Assembly (NCBI RefSeq): GCF_014651015.1
Contig: NZ_BMWB01000010.1
Coordinates: 155,101-219,100 of the forward strand
Length of the DNA: 64,000 bases
Reading direction: 5' to 3'
Source of the DNA: Streptomyces xantholiticus
GTDB lineage: Bacteria > Actinomycetota > Actinomycetes > Streptomycetales > Streptomycetaceae
Part shown: piece after piece, positions 42,706-52,086 of the stretch
Numbering within the stretch: position 1 is the first letter of the stretch
Layout: each line of letters opens with the position of its first letter
The notes under the pieces: model-generated
The model's database searches: none
Told to the model about the DNA's origin: nothing
The model's input: the letters and a program-made list of their open reading frames with translations, nothing else
Made by a program: the position numbers and the translations under genes

Positions 42706-43349
42706 TTGGCCACCTCGAGGTCTGGTACCACCTTGCGGAGCTCGTCGGCGGAGAGCGCGCCCTCGCGCAGCAGCACCGGGACCTTGCCCGTGACGTCGAC
42801 GATCGAGGACGGCACGATGCCCGGCGTCGGACCGCCGTCGAGGTAGACGGAGACGGAGTCGCCGAGCATCTCCTGCGCGGCGTCGCAGTCCTCGGGCGAG
42901 GGGTGTCCCGTCAGGTTGGCGCTGGAGACGGCCATCGGGCCGACCTCGGTGAGCAGCTCGATCGCGACGGGGTGCAGCGGCATCCGGATCGCGACGGTGC
43001 CGCGGGTGTCGCCGAGGTCCCACTGCAGCGACGGCTGGTGCTTGGTGACCAGCGTCAGCGCGCCGGGCCAGAAGGCGTCGACGAGCTCCCATGCCTGCTC
43101 GGAGAAGTCGGTGACGAGCCCGTGCAGGGTGTTCGGGGAGCCGATGAGGACGGGGGTGGGCATGTTGCGGCCGCGCCCCTTGGCGTCGAGCAGGTCCGCG
43201 ACGGCCTCGGAGGTGAAGGCGTCGGCACCGATCCCGTACACCGTGTCGGTGGGCAGCACGACGAGCTCGCCGCGGCGGACGGCCGATGCGGCCTCGCGCA
43301 GGCCGGTGGCGCGATCGGTCGCGTCGTTGCAGTCGTATCGCCGAGCCAT
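42702..43349 (-). CDS. L-threonylcarbamoyladenylate synthase
   Basis: A 215-aa YrdC/Sua5-type enzyme making threonylcarbamoyl-AMP from Thr, bicarbonate and ATP for the t6A37 modification of ANN-decoding tRNAs. The KxR-type nucleotide pocket and VLPTDTVYGIGADA, FWPGALTLV, IRMPLHP and VSSANLTG motifs are all seen. The ATG at 43349 has AAGGAGG directly upstream. Last residues overlap the phosphatase-like gene start. It is in an operon with prmC and prfA. Confidence 0.94.
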   Translation of the reverse strand: MARRYDCNDATDRATGLREAASAVRRGELVVLPTDTVYGIGADAFTSEAVADLLDAKGRGRNMPTPVLIGSPNTLHGLVTDFSEQAWELVDAFWPGALTLVTKHQPSLQWDLGDTRGTVAIRMPLHPVAIELLTEVGPMAVSSANLTGHPSPEDCDAAQEMLGDSVSVYLDGGPTPGIVPSSIVDVTGKVPVLLREGALSADELRKVVPDLEVAN

Positions 43350-43458
43350 CAGCGGGCCTCCTTCGTCCTGAGCACTCGGTCCGTCTCCGAGGCCCTCTCG
43401 CATGCGTCGGCACCCGCGCGCCTCTTCGGCTCACTCGTGCCGGTCGGTCGTGACGCCG

Positions 43459-44304
43459 TCATGGCATCGCCTTGCGGGCGGTGGCGAACCGCGGCCGCTT
43501 GTTCAGGTCGGGGTGGTCGGCGGCGTCGGCCCAGCCGGATTCCTCGTTGAAGATCCACGGCACCTGGCCGCCCTGGGTGTCGGCGTGCTCGACGACGACG
43601 AGGCCGCCGGGGCGCAGCAGCCGGTGCGCGGTGCGCTCGATGCCGCGGATGGTGTCCAGTCCGTCCTCGCCGGAGAACAGGGCCATCTGCGGGTCGTGGT
43701 CGCGCGCCTCGGGCGCGACGTACTCCCATTCGGTGAGCGGGATGTACGGCGGGTTGGAGATGACCAGGTCGACCTGCCCGTCGAGCTCGGGCAGTGCGGT
43801 CAGCGCGTCGCCGTGGTGGACGGCGACCCTGGACCCCTCGGCGTTCTTCCGGGTCCACTTCAGGGCGTCCTCGGACAGCTCCACCGCGTGCACCCGCGAG
43901 CGCGGGACCTCCTGGGCCATGGCGAGGGCGATGGCGCCGGAACCCGAGCAGAGGTCGACGATGAGCGGCTCGACGACGTCCATGGCGCGTACGGCCTCTA
44001 TCGCCCAGCCCACCACCGACTCGGTCTCCGGGCGCGGTACGAAGACTCCCGGGCCGACCTGCAGTTCCAGATAGCGGAAGAACGCGCGGCCGGTGATGTG
44101 CTGGAGCGGTTCGCGGGCCTCGCGGCGGGCGACGGCCTCCCAGTAGCGGGCGTCGAAGTCCGCGTCCTTGACGTTGTGGAGCTCTCCCCGCTTCACGCCG
44201 TGCACGAACGCGGCGAGCTCCTCCGCGTCGAACCGCGGTGACGGCACGCCGGCGTCGGCCAGCCGCTGGGTGGCCTGGGCCACCTCGGCAAGCAGCAGGT
44301 TCAC
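43459..44304 (-). CDS. prmC: Release-factor glutamine methyltransferase PrmC
   Basis: A 281-aa enzyme that N5-methylates the Gln of the GGQ motif in release factors. SAM-binding motif DLCSGSG (117-123) and catalytic NPPY (184-187) are present, after an N-terminal helical substrate-binding domain. The GTG at 44304 is chosen. It follows prfA, its substrate gene, by 52 bp, and the two are almost always linked. Confidence 0.96.
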   Translation of the reverse strand: MNLLLAEVAQATQRLADAGVPSPRFDAEELAAFVHGVKRGELHNVKDADFDARYWEAVARREAREPLQHITGRAFFRYLELQVGPGVFVPRPETESVVGWAIEAVRAMDVVEPLIVDLCSGSGAIALAMAQEVPRSRVHAVELSEDALKWTRKNAEGSRVAVHHGDALTALPELDGQVDLVISNPPYIPLTEWEYVAPEARDHDPQMALFSGEDGLDTIRGIERTAHRLLRPGGLVVVEHADTQGGQVPWIFNEESGWADAADHPDLNKRPRFATARKAMP

Positions 44305-44356
44305 GCGCCTACCCTTCCTCTGACGCTCGTGCGGACCGTTGGCAAACCCGTCGCGG

Positions 44357-45436
44357 TTACTGCGCGGCCGCGAGCTTGGCGGCGGAGTCCGCGTCGACGC
44401 ACGCCTGGATCACTGCGTCCAGGTCTCCGTCGAGCACCTGGTCCAAGTTGTACGCCTTGAAACCGACCCGGTGGTCCGAGATCCGGTTTTCCGGGAAGTT
44501 GTACGTACGGATCTTCTCGGACCGGTCGACCGTTCGTACCTGGCTGCGGCGGGCGTCCGCGGCCTTGCTCTCGGCCTCCTCCTGGGCCGCGGCGAGCAGC
44601 CTGGAGCGCAGGATACGCATGGCCTGCTCCTTGTTCTGGAGCTGGCTCTTCTCGTTCTGGCAGGAGGCGACGATGCCGGTCGGCAAGTGCGTGATGCGCA
44701 CCGCGGAGTCGGTCGTGTTGACGGACTGGCCACCGGGACCGGACGAGCGGTACACGTCGACGCGCAGGTCGTTGGCGTGGATCTCGACGTCGATCTCCTC
44801 GGCCTCCGGCGTGACGAGCACACCGGCCGCGGAGGTGTGGATACGGCCCTGGGACTCGGTCGCGGGCACGCGCTGGACGCGGTGCACCCCGCCCTCGTAC
44901 TTCAGCCGCGCCCAGACGCCCTGCCCGGGCTCCGTGGCGCCCTGGCCGCCCTTGGTCTTGACCGCGACCTGGACGTCCTTGTAGCCGCCGAGCTCGGACT
45001 CGGTCGCGTCGATGATCTCGGTCTTCCAGCCGACGCGCTCCGCGTAGCGCAGATACATCCGCAGCAGGTCTCCGGCGAACAGGGCGGACTCGTCGCCGCC
45101 CGCGCCGGCCTTGACCTCGAGGATGACGTCCTTGTCGTCGCTGGGGTCACGCGGGACGAGCAGCAGCCGCAGCTTCTCGGTGAGTTCCTCGCGCTGCTTC
45201 TCCAGGTCCTTCACCTCCGCGACGAAGTCCGGGTCGTCGGCGGCGAGTTCCCGCGCCGTGACGACGTCGTCACCGGTCTGCTTCCAGGAGCGGTACGTGC
45301 CGACGATCGGGGTGAGCTCGGCGTAGCGCTTGTTCAGTTTGCGCGCGTTCGCCTGGTCGGCGTGGACCGAAGGGTCGGCGAGCTTCTTCTCGAGATCGGC
45401 GTGTTCGCCGATCAGTTCCTCGACCGCCTCGAACAT
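44357..45436 (-). CDS. prfA: Peptide chain release factor 1
   Basis: A 359-aa class I release factor for UAA/UAG. The GGQ motif is in SSGPGGQSVNTTDSAV (near residue 235), and the N-terminal coiled domain and stop-codon recognition domain have normal length. The ATG at 45436 has AGGAG 7 nt upstream. First gene of the prfA-prmC-sua5-phosphatase operon. Confidence 0.97.
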   Translation of the reverse strand: MFEAVEELIGEHADLEKKLADPSVHADQANARKLNKRYAELTPIVGTYRSWKQTGDDVVTARELAADDPDFVAEVKDLEKQREELTEKLRLLLVPRDPSDDKDVILEVKAGAGGDESALFAGDLLRMYLRYAERVGWKTEIIDATESELGGYKDVQVAVKTKGGQGATEPGQGVWARLKYEGGVHRVQRVPATESQGRIHTSAAGVLVTPEAEEIDVEIHANDLRVDVYRSSGPGGQSVNTTDSAVRITHLPTGIVASCQNEKSQLQNKEQAMRILRSRLLAAAQEEAESKAADARRSQVRTVDRSEKIRTYNFPENRISDHRVGFKAYNLDQVLDGDLDAVIQACVDADSAAKLAAAQ

Positions 45437-45507
45437 CGGGGGCTCCTGGTTTCGTACGCGAAGGGTGGCTGCGGTGGCTGCTCGGAGTGCCTGCCAGAAC
45501 GGACAAA

Positions 45508-45552
45508 GCGCCGGTCTCGGCCACCCGGGAGGGGGCGGCCGAAGACCGGCGC
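45508..45552 (-). terminator. Hairpin terminator after rpmE
   Basis: GCGCCGGTCTCGGCC (45508-45522) pairs with GGCCGAAGACCGGCGC (45537-45552) with a single bulge, directly past the rpmE stop on the minus strand. Confidence 0.8.
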
Positions 45553-45561
45553 AGTGGCTCG

Positions 45562-45783
45562 CTACTTCTTGGCGGAGCCAGCCTTGCCGAAGCGGGCCTC
45601 GAAGCGGGCCACACGGCCACCGGTGTCGAGGATCTTCTGCTTGCCCGTGTAGAACGGGTGGCACTCGGAGCAGACCTCGGCACGGACGTTGCCGCTCTGG
45701 ATCGTGCTACGGGTGGTGAACGACGCACCGCAGGTGCAGCTGACCTGGGTCTCGACGTACTCGGGGTGGATGTCGCGCTTCAA
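45562..45783 (-). CDS. rpmE: Ribosomal protein L31, zinc-binding form
   Basis: A 73-aa L31 of the C+ type. Zinc ligands are Cys16 and Cys18 (SCTCGAS) and Cys38 and Cys41 (VCSECHP). The start is a TTG at 45783 (reads MKRDIHPEY) with GGAGA 5-6 nt upstream. Zinc-replete cells use this form; Streptomyces also encode zinc-free L31 elsewhere under Zur control. Confidence 0.96.
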   Translation of the reverse strand: MKRDIHPEYVETQVSCTCGASFTTRSTIQSGNVRAEVCSECHPFYTGKQKILDTGGRVARFEARFGKAGSAKK

Positions 45784-45931
45784 GGTGTCTCCTAGTTTCG
45801 GGAGGGCACCGGGTCGCACGGGCGGGATGCTCGATGCGTGAACCGGGGCCGACGTACCAGTCTGCCAGGACCGGCCGTATCTCCCAAAACGGGGGTGGGT
45901 GCGGAAGTATTCCTGGCGGCCGGAGCGGGTA

Positions 45932-47107
45932 CTACGGCCTCTCCGCGGCGCCCTGGCCCGTGCCCTGCCCGGAGGCCTGCACGACGGCCGCGGCGTCGCC
46001 CTTGTCGCCCGCCGAGTCCGCGGTCGCGGAGGCCGGGATCGGCCTGTCCTGCTTGAGCGCGCTCCACACCTGGAGGGCGCCGGTCTCGACGGGGACGACC
46101 CGGTTGGGGTCGTCCGGGTCGTACCGCACCGGCATGGTGATCATGTGGACGTCCGAGGCGCCGAGGGCGCTGAGCCCGCGGGCGAAGCCCATCAGCTCGT
46201 TCACCGAGTCCAGCTCCGAGTCGGGCGTGATCGCCTTCGTGGCCGCGTCGGCGAGGTCGAGGAGCTTCTTGGGGTTGCTGAAGACGCCGACGTCCTTGAC
46301 CTGCTCGATGAACGCCTTCATGAAGGCCTGCTGGAGCTGGATGCGCCCGAGGTCGCTGCCGTCGCCGATGCTCTTGCGGGTGCGTACGAGACCGAGCGCC
46401 TGCTCGCCGTCCAGGTTGTGGGTGCCGGGCGGAAGGTCGAGATGGCTCTTGGTGTCGTTGATCGGCCGGGTCGTGGTGATGTCGACGCCGCCGAGTTCGT
46501 CGATGAGTTTCTTGAAGCCGGCGAAGTCGACCTCGATGTAGTGGTCCATGCGGATGCCGGACATCGCCTCGACCGTCTTCACGGCGCAGGCGGGTCCGCC
46601 GACCTCGTACGCGGTGTTGAACATCGCCCGCTGCTGACCGGGGACGGCGGTGCCCTCACGGTCCGTGCAGGCGGGCCGCTCGACGAGAGTGTCGCGTGGC
46701 ACCGAGACGACGCTGGCCTTCTTGTGACCCTGGTGGACGTGGACGACCATCGCGGTGTCCGAGCGGGCGGCGCCCTCGTCGGAGCCGTACTCGGAGTTCA
46801 CGCCGGCACGGGAGTCGGAGCCGAGGACCAGGATGTCCATGGAACCGTTGTCGATGTTCTTCGGGCGGTCCTCGCCGAGGGCCGCCCTGATGTCGACGCC
46901 CTGCAGGTTCCCGTTGAGCTTGAACCAGAGCAGCCCGAGCCCGGAGCCGCCGACCACCACCAGGGCCGCCGCGACCCAGGCCACGACCGTCCATGTCCGG
47001 CGCGCCTTCGCGGGCGGCTTACGGCGCTTTCCGCGGCTTGGGGGTCCCCCCACGCCCCCTGGGCGTAGGGGGAGTATTCGGCCGCCGCCGCTGCTCTGCT
47101 CGCTCAT
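45932..47107 (-). CDS. LytR-CpsA-Psr (LCP) family protein
   Basis: A 391-aa protein. A basic N-terminal cytosolic segment with RGKRRKPPAKARR precedes one membrane helix (VVAWVAAALVVVGGSGLGLLWF, about residues 40-62). The extracellular LCP domain has LVLGSDSRAGVNSEYGSD, VSVPRDTLV and LDGEQALGLVRTRKS, with the Arg/Asp residues that bind pyrophosphate of lipid-linked glycans. It attaches wall glycopolymers to peptidoglycan. It ends in a Gly/Gln/Ala tail. The ATG at 47107 has GAGGAGA upstream. It could act with the WecA-like transferase at 38769 (inference). Confidence 0.92.
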   Translation of the reverse strand: MSEQSSGGGRILPLRPGGVGGPPSRGKRRKPPAKARRTWTVVAWVAAALVVVGGSGLGLLWFKLNGNLQGVDIRAALGEDRPKNIDNGSMDILVLGSDSRAGVNSEYGSDEGAARSDTAMVVHVHQGHKKASVVSVPRDTLVERPACTDREGTAVPGQQRAMFNTAYEVGGPACAVKTVEAMSGIRMDHYIEVDFAGFKKLIDELGGVDITTTRPINDTKSHLDLPPGTHNLDGEQALGLVRTRKSIGDGSDLGRIQLQQAFMKAFIEQVKDVGVFSNPKKLLDLADAATKAITPDSELDSVNELMGFARGLSALGASDVHMITMPVRYDPDDPNRVVPVETGALQVWSALKQDRPIPASATADSAGDKGDAAAVVQASGQGTGQGAAERP

Positions 47108-47238
47108 GCTCTCCTCGGCTCTCGATGCTCCCGCCACCCCCTGCCGTGGTGTTCAGGCGCGGTTCGGTCGGTGGTTGTTCAGACGTCGAAGCAGCGAGAA
47201 GCGTTGCACGGCCAGGTGAGAACTCCTTGAGAACGCAT

Positions 47239-47271
47239 GGGGCCCACCGCGCGGTGCACGGTGGGCCCCAC
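47239..47271 (-). terminator. Second hairpin downstream of rho
   Basis: TGGGGCCCACCG (47239-47250) pairs exactly with CGGTGGGCCCCA (47260-47271), a 12-bp stem. It lies about 120 nt past the rho stop and before the LCP gene. Confidence 0.7.
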
Positions 47272-47347
47272 GGACCGCTCCTCTTGCCGGGATTCCCCTT
47301 CTCACCAGCGGTTTCTGCGGGTGGGAGGGGAGGATCCGGGATCCCGC

Positions 47348-47370
47348 GCCGGGCCTTTCACAGGCCCGGC
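47348..47370 (-). terminator. Hairpin directly after rho
   Basis: GCCGGGCCT (47348-47356) pairs with AGGCCCGGC (47362-47370), 18 nt past the rho stop. With the hairpin at 47239 it forms a double terminator. Confidence 0.75.
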
Positions 47371-47388
47371 GGCTGTGGCGAAGCTCTC

Positions 47389-49410
47389 TCAGTCGTTGCC
47401 GTTGCCGGCGGACGGAGTGGTCTTCTGGATCTGCAGCAGGAACTCGCCGTTCGACTTCGTCTGCTTCATCTTGTCGAGCAGCAGCTCGATCGCCTGCTGC
47501 TGGTCCAGTGCGTGCAGCACACGGCGCAGCTTCCAGGTGACCGCGAGCTCGTCGCTGCCGAGCAGGATCTCCTCCTTGCGGGTGCCGGACGCGTCGACGT
47601 CCACCGCCGGGAAGATGCGCTTGTCGGCGAGCTTCCGGTCGAGCTTGAGCTCCGCGTTGCCGGTGCCCTTGAACTCCTCGAAGATCACCTCGTCCATGCG
47701 CGAGCCGGTGTCGACCAGCGCGGTGGCCAGGATGGTCAGCGAGCCGCCGTCCTCGATGTTGCGCGCGGCACCGAAGAAGCGCTTCGGCGGGTAGAGCGCG
47801 GTCGAGTCGACACCACCGGACAGGATGCGCCCGGAGGCCGGGGCCGCGAGGTTGTACGCACGGCCGAGGCGGGTGATCGAGTCCAGCAGGACGACCACGT
47901 CATGACCCAGCTCGACGAGGCGCTTGGCACGCTCGATGGCCAGCTCGGCGACCGTGGTGTGGTCCTCGGCGGGGCGGTCGAAGGTCGAGGAGATGACCTC
48001 GCCCTTCACCGACCGCTGCATGTCGGTGACCTCTTCCGGACGCTCGTCGACGAGGACGACCATCAGGTGGCACTCGGGGTTGTTGTGGGTGATCGCGTTG
48101 GCGATCGCCTGCATGATCATGGTCTTGCCGGTCTTCGGCGGGGCCACGATCAGGCCTCGCTGGCCCTTGCCGATCGGCGCCACGAGGTCGATGATCCGGG
48201 TCGTCAGCACGCCCGGGTCGGTCTCGAGGCGCAGCCGGTCCTGCGGGTACAGCGGGGTCAGCTTGTTGAACTCGGGGCGGCCGCGGCCCGATTCGGGCGC
48301 CATGCCGTTGACCGAGTCGAGGCGGACCAGCGCGTTGAACTTCTCGCGGCGCTCGCCTTCCTTGGGCTGGCGCACGGCGCCGGTGACGTGGTCGCCCTTG
48401 CGCAGGCCGTTCTTGCGGACCTGGGCCAGGGAGACGTACACGTCGTTCGGGCCGGGCAGGTAGCCGGAGGTCCGGATGAACGCGTAGTTGTCGAGGATGT
48501 CGAGAATGCCCGCGACGGGGATCAGGACGTCGTCCTCGGAGACCTGCGGCTCGCCGCTCGCGAAGTCGTCGCGGCCACGGCGGCCACGGCGGTCGCGGTA
48601 GCGGCCGCGGCGTCCGCGCCGGGCGCCGCCGTCCTCGTCGAAGTCGTCCTGCGGACCGGTGTTCTGCTGGCCGCCCTGGCGCTGCTGGCGCTGGCCGCCG
48701 CCCTGCTGCTGGTCGTCGCCCTTGCCACGACGGTCACGGTCACGCTGACGCTCGCGGCGCTCGCCCCGCTCGCCGCGCTCGCCGCGGTCCCCACGCTGAC
48801 CGCGCTCACGGCGGCCTTCGGCGCTGTCCACGGCCGTGTCGGCCTTGGACTCGGGCTGCGCCTCGGTCCTGACGTCCGTCTTCACGTCGACCGCCGTGTC
48901 ACCGTGGGTCTCGGTGCGCGCCTCCGGGCTGCCTGCCTGGGCGGTGGCACGACGACGGCGGCGCTCACCGGCCGGCTGGTCGTCGCTCGCCGGCTGTCCC
49001 GGGATGTCGATCTGCTGCTGCGCGACGGCCTTCTCGGCCTTGTCGGCGGTCTCCGCCTTCTCGGCGGCCGGGGCAGCGGCGTCGTCACCCGTACGGGCCT
49101 TGGAGGTGGAGCGGCGCTTCGGCTTTGCCGGGGCCTCGGCGGCGCCCGCCTCGGCGCTCTTCGCCGGGGAGCCCCCCGCGGCCTGCGCCTCCTTGATGAC
49201 CTCGATCAGCTGGCTCTTGCGCATACGCGCCGTGCCCCTGATGCCGAGGCCGGACGCGACCTGCTGCAGCTCGGCCAGGACCATGCCCTCGAGGCCGGTG
49301 CCGGAGCGGCGGCGCCGTGAGGTGGTGCCGGAGGCAGCACCTGCGGCGGGCGCGGCGTTGTCGACGTTGTTGTCGGCACTCACGCCCATCAGATCGGTGG
49401 TGTCGCTCAC
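47389..49410 (-). CDS. rho: Transcription termination factor Rho
   Basis: A 673-aa Rho, much longer than the 419-aa E. coli protein. Residues 35-80 hold the Rho_N helical domain (GMVLAELQQVASGLGIRGTAR, split). A long Arg/Gly/Asp/Gln-rich insertion follows to about residue 290, typical of high-GC Gram-positives. The cold-shock-like RNA-binding domain is near FIRTSGYLPGPNDVYVS, and the motor has Walker A APPKTGKTM and the Q-loop/R-loop regions. The GTG at 49410 fits. The insertion probably gives extra RNA affinity. A structured 5' leader may allow autoregulation. Confidence 0.96.
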   Translation of the reverse strand: MSDTTDLMGVSADNNVDNAAPAAGAASGTTSRRRRSGTGLEGMVLAELQQVASGLGIRGTARMRKSQLIEVIKEAQAAGGSPAKSAEAGAAEAPAKPKRRSTSKARTGDDAAAPAAEKAETADKAEKAVAQQQIDIPGQPASDDQPAGERRRRRATAQAGSPEARTETHGDTAVDVKTDVRTEAQPESKADTAVDSAEGRRERGQRGDRGERGERGERRERQRDRDRRGKGDDQQQGGGQRQQRQGGQQNTGPQDDFDEDGGARRGRRGRYRDRRGRRGRDDFASGEPQVSEDDVLIPVAGILDILDNYAFIRTSGYLPGPNDVYVSLAQVRKNGLRKGDHVTGAVRQPKEGERREKFNALVRLDSVNGMAPESGRGRPEFNKLTPLYPQDRLRLETDPGVLTTRIIDLVAPIGKGQRGLIVAPPKTGKTMIMQAIANAITHNNPECHLMVVLVDERPEEVTDMQRSVKGEVISSTFDRPAEDHTTVAELAIERAKRLVELGHDVVVLLDSITRLGRAYNLAAPASGRILSGGVDSTALYPPKRFFGAARNIEDGGSLTILATALVDTGSRMDEVIFEEFKGTGNAELKLDRKLADKRIFPAVDVDASGTRKEEILLGSDELAVTWKLRRVLHALDQQQAIELLLDKMKQTKSNGEFLLQIQKTTPSAGNGND

Positions 49411-49810
49411 GAAGGGTCCTTCCCTGGAGCGGACGTCGGCCTTCTGGCTCGGCGACCGGTTGTGCTGTCCGGCTGTGGTCCTGGATGTGGACCGTGCCGG
49501 GGCGGTGGTCCCGCCGGAAAATTGACGGCGGAGAGATACATGCAGACGTGCAAGGCCCGGCCCGAGGTCCCCCTGCTCGGCCTACTCCTGGAAAAGCGAG
49601 AGGTGTCGTGCCGGTTCCGGAGCGTGCTCGAAACTGCTCAGGCAGGCTGCTCAGGCAGTTTGGGAGGCTCCCGGAAGAATGGTGGTCCCGATAGGGGACA
49701 CAAAGCACCGCGTCGTGTAGACGACGGCTGCTGACTTGAGGTTAACACTACCGGCTCCAACAAACATTCCCCCTCTCTCTCACCGGCAATCGTGTGGCGA
49801 TCGTGTGGCC
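49411..49810. other. Long rho leader / intergenic region
   Basis: 400 bp between the thrB stop and the rho GTG. No gene is supported. It presumably holds the rho promoter and a long leader, including the repeat structure at 49631-49661. Confidence 0.5.
49631..49661 (-). promoter_or_regulatory. Repeat-hairpin in the rho leader
   Basis: GCTCAGGCAG occurs twice (49636-49645 and 49649-49658), enclosed by AAACTGC (49631-49637) and its complement GCAGTTT (49655-49661). It can fold as a hairpin in the RNA. Rho genes are commonly autoregulated through their leaders, so a role there is inferred. Confidence 0.45.
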
Positions 49811-50728
49811 CTAGGGTGCAAGCGGCAGAACACTCGCACCGGCGGCGTCGAAGGCGAGCCGGTTGGCCGCCCAGCCCTCGCCCGCCAGCTGTGCGACCTT
49901 GTCGGCCGCACTGTCCTCGGCCAGCGCGAGCACCGTGGGGCCCGCGCCGGAGATGACTGCGGGAACGCCGTCGGCGCGCAGTCGGTTCACCAGGTCGACG
50001 CTCTGCGGCATCGCCGGGGCCCGGTACTCCTGGTGGAGACGGTCCTCCGTGGCGGGCAGCAGCAGCTCGGGACGCCTGGTCAGGGCCTCGACCAGAAGGG
50101 CGGCCCGGCCGGCGTTGGCGGCGGCGTCGACATGCGGGACGGTGCGCGGCAGCAGGCCGCGGGCCGTCTCGGTGAGCACCGGCTTGCTGGGTACGAAAAC
50201 CACCGGAACGACGGAATCGGCGGGATCCATCCTGATCGCGCGCGCCGCTCCCGATTCGGTCCAGGCAAGGGTGAAACCGCCGAGAAGACACGCCGCGACG
50301 TTGTCGGGGTGGCCCTCGATCTCGGTGGCGAGCTCGAGCAGCGCCGCGTCGTCGAGCTTCGCGTCGCCCCCTATCGTCACGGCGCGCGCGGCGACGATGC
50401 CGGCGCAGATGGCGGCGGACGACGAGCCGAGCCCACGGCCGTGCGGGATGCGGTTGGCACAGACGACCTCGAGGCCGCGCGGCTGACCTCCGAGCAGGTC
50501 GAAGGCCGTGCGGAGGGCCCGTACGAGCAGGTGGTTCTCGTCGCGGGGCAGGGTCGACGCGCCCTCACCGGCGATATCGATGTGCAGACCGGAGTCCGCG
50601 ACCCGGACGACCACGTCGTCGTACAGACCGAGCGACAGCCCGAGGGCATCGAAGCCCGGACCGAGGTTGGCGCTGGTTGCGGGGACGCGCACCCGGACGG
50701 CGGCGGCGCGGAACGCTGGACCGGCCAT
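49811..50728 (-). CDS. thrB: Homoserine kinase
   Basis: A 305-aa GHMP kinase phosphorylating homoserine for threonine synthesis. The N-terminal VPATSANLGPGFDALG and the ATP loop PHGRGLGSSSAA are diagnostic; GAGPTVLAL near the C-terminus is the third GHMP motif. The ATG at 50728 gives the usual beginning; upstream residues are not conserved. It follows thrC after 280 bp containing a hairpin, so it may be partly uncoupled from it. Confidence 0.95.
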   Translation of the reverse strand: MAGPAFRAAAVRVRVPATSANLGPGFDALGLSLGLYDDVVVRVADSGLHIDIAGEGASTLPRDENHLLVRALRTAFDLLGGQPRGLEVVCANRIPHGRGLGSSSAAICAGIVAARAVTIGGDAKLDDAALLELATEIEGHPDNVAACLLGGFTLAWTESGAARAIRMDPADSVVPVVFVPSKPVLTETARGLLPRTVPHVDAAANAGRAALLVEALTRRPELLLPATEDRLHQEYRAPAMPQSVDLVNRLRADGVPAVISGAGPTVLALAEDSAADKVAQLAGEGWAANRLAFDAAGASVLPLAP

Positions 50729-50901
50729 CGCTCGACGACTCTCCTTGGTTCTGAACTGCGGGATGTACAAGATTGGTTCGAGAGGCAGGAACAACCCGTG
50801 GGCCTCGGCGGCGGAAACACCACGACGGCAACGACACCGCGCATATGCGGCCGGGCCGGGTTCGGGTACAGCCTATCGAAGGAAAGTTCACCTGCGACAT
50901 A

Positions 50902-50947
50902 GGGCGCACAGGAGGCGCACGATGCGTGTCGCGGGCCTCCTGTGCCC
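50902..50947 (-). terminator. Hairpin between thrC and thrB
   Basis: GGGCGCACAGGAGGC (50902-50916) pairs with GCCTCCTGTGCCC (50935-50947) with one bulged base. It could terminate or attenuate transcription between the two threonine genes. Confidence 0.6.
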
Positions 50948-51008
50948 CTACGTGGGGCGTTGTCCGGGTTGCCATACTTTCCAGTAGCAGGCCGGACGGG
51001 GACGACCG

Positions 51009-52079
51009 TTACGCCAGGCCGAGGCGCTCCGCCGACGCCGCCGCGTCGACCGGGACGGTGACCGGCTGGGGCGCTCCGGCGACCGCCCAGTCGGGGTCCT
51101 TGAGGCCGTTGCCGGTGACCGTGCACACGATCTTCTGGCCCGGGTCGACCTTGCCCTGCTCGGCGGCCTTCAGCAGACCGGCGACGGACGCGGCCGACGC
51201 CGGCTCGACGAAGACACCCTCCTGGGACGCCAACAGACGGTAGGCGCGCAGGATCTCACGGTCCGTCACCTCGTCGATGAAGCCGCCGGACTCCTCACGC
51301 GCGGCCAGCGCCTGCGTCCAGGAGGCCGGGTTGCCGATCCGGATCGCGGTGGCGATCGTCGACGGGTCCTTGACGACCTCGCCCCGCACGATCGGCGCCG
51401 AACCGGACGCCTGGAAACCCCACATCCGGGGAGTGCGGGAGGACATGCCGTCCGCCGCGTACTCCTTGTACCCCTTCCAGTACGCCGTGATGTTGCCGGC
51501 GTTGCCGACGGGCAGCACATGGATGTCGGGGGCGTCGCCGAGTGCGTCGACGATCTCGAAGGACGCGGTCTTCTGGCCCTCGATACGGTACGGGTTGACC
51601 GAATTGACCAGCGCCACCGGGTAGTTCTCGGACAGATTGCGGGCCAGGTTGAGGCAGTCGTCGAAGTTGCCGTCGACCTGAAGGATCTTCGAGCCGTAGA
51701 CCAGCGCCTGGCCCATCTTGCCGAGCGCGATCTTGCCCTGCGGCACGAGGACCGCACAGACCATGCCGGCGCGCACCGCGTACGCGGCGGCGGAGGCGGA
51801 CGTGTTGCCGGTGGAGGCGCAGATGACGGCCTGCGCGCCCTCCTCCTTCGCCCGCGTGATGGCCATCGTCATTCCGCGGTCCTTGAAGGACCCTGTGGGG
51901 TTGGCTCCCTCGACCTTGAGGTGCACTTCGCAGCCCGTGCGCTCGGAGAGGACCTGCGCCGGGACGAGCGGCGTACCACCCTCGCGGAGCGTGACGACCG
52001 GCGTCGTGTCCGTGACCGGAAGACGGTCCCGGTACTCCTCGATGATGCCGCGCCACTGGTGGGTGCCGTTGGTGGTCAT
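51009..52079 (-). CDS. threonine synthase thrC: Threonine synthase
   Basis: A 356-aa PLP enzyme converting O-phosphohomoserine to threonine. The PLP Lys66 is in NPTGSFKDRGM, and the phosphate loop is in PVGNAGNITAYWKG; ASTGNTSASAAAYA is the second conserved loop. It belongs to the shorter threonine-synthase class found in actinobacteria. The ATG at 52079 starts 7 nt after the hom stop, indicating a hom-thrC operon. Confidence 0.96.
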   Translation of the reverse strand: MTTNGTHQWRGIIEEYRDRLPVTDTTPVVTLREGGTPLVPAQVLSERTGCEVHLKVEGANPTGSFKDRGMTMAITRAKEEGAQAVICASTGNTSASAAAYAVRAGMVCAVLVPQGKIALGKMGQALVYGSKILQVDGNFDDCLNLARNLSENYPVALVNSVNPYRIEGQKTASFEIVDALGDAPDIHVLPVGNAGNITAYWKGYKEYAADGMSSRTPRMWGFQASGSAPIVRGEVVKDPSTIATAIRIGNPASWTQALAAREESGGFIDEVTDREILRAYRLLASQEGVFVEPASAASVAGLLKAAEQGKVDPGQKIVCTVTGNGLKDPDWAVAGAPQPVTVPVDAAASAERLGLA

Positions 52080-52086
52080 GGGTCCC

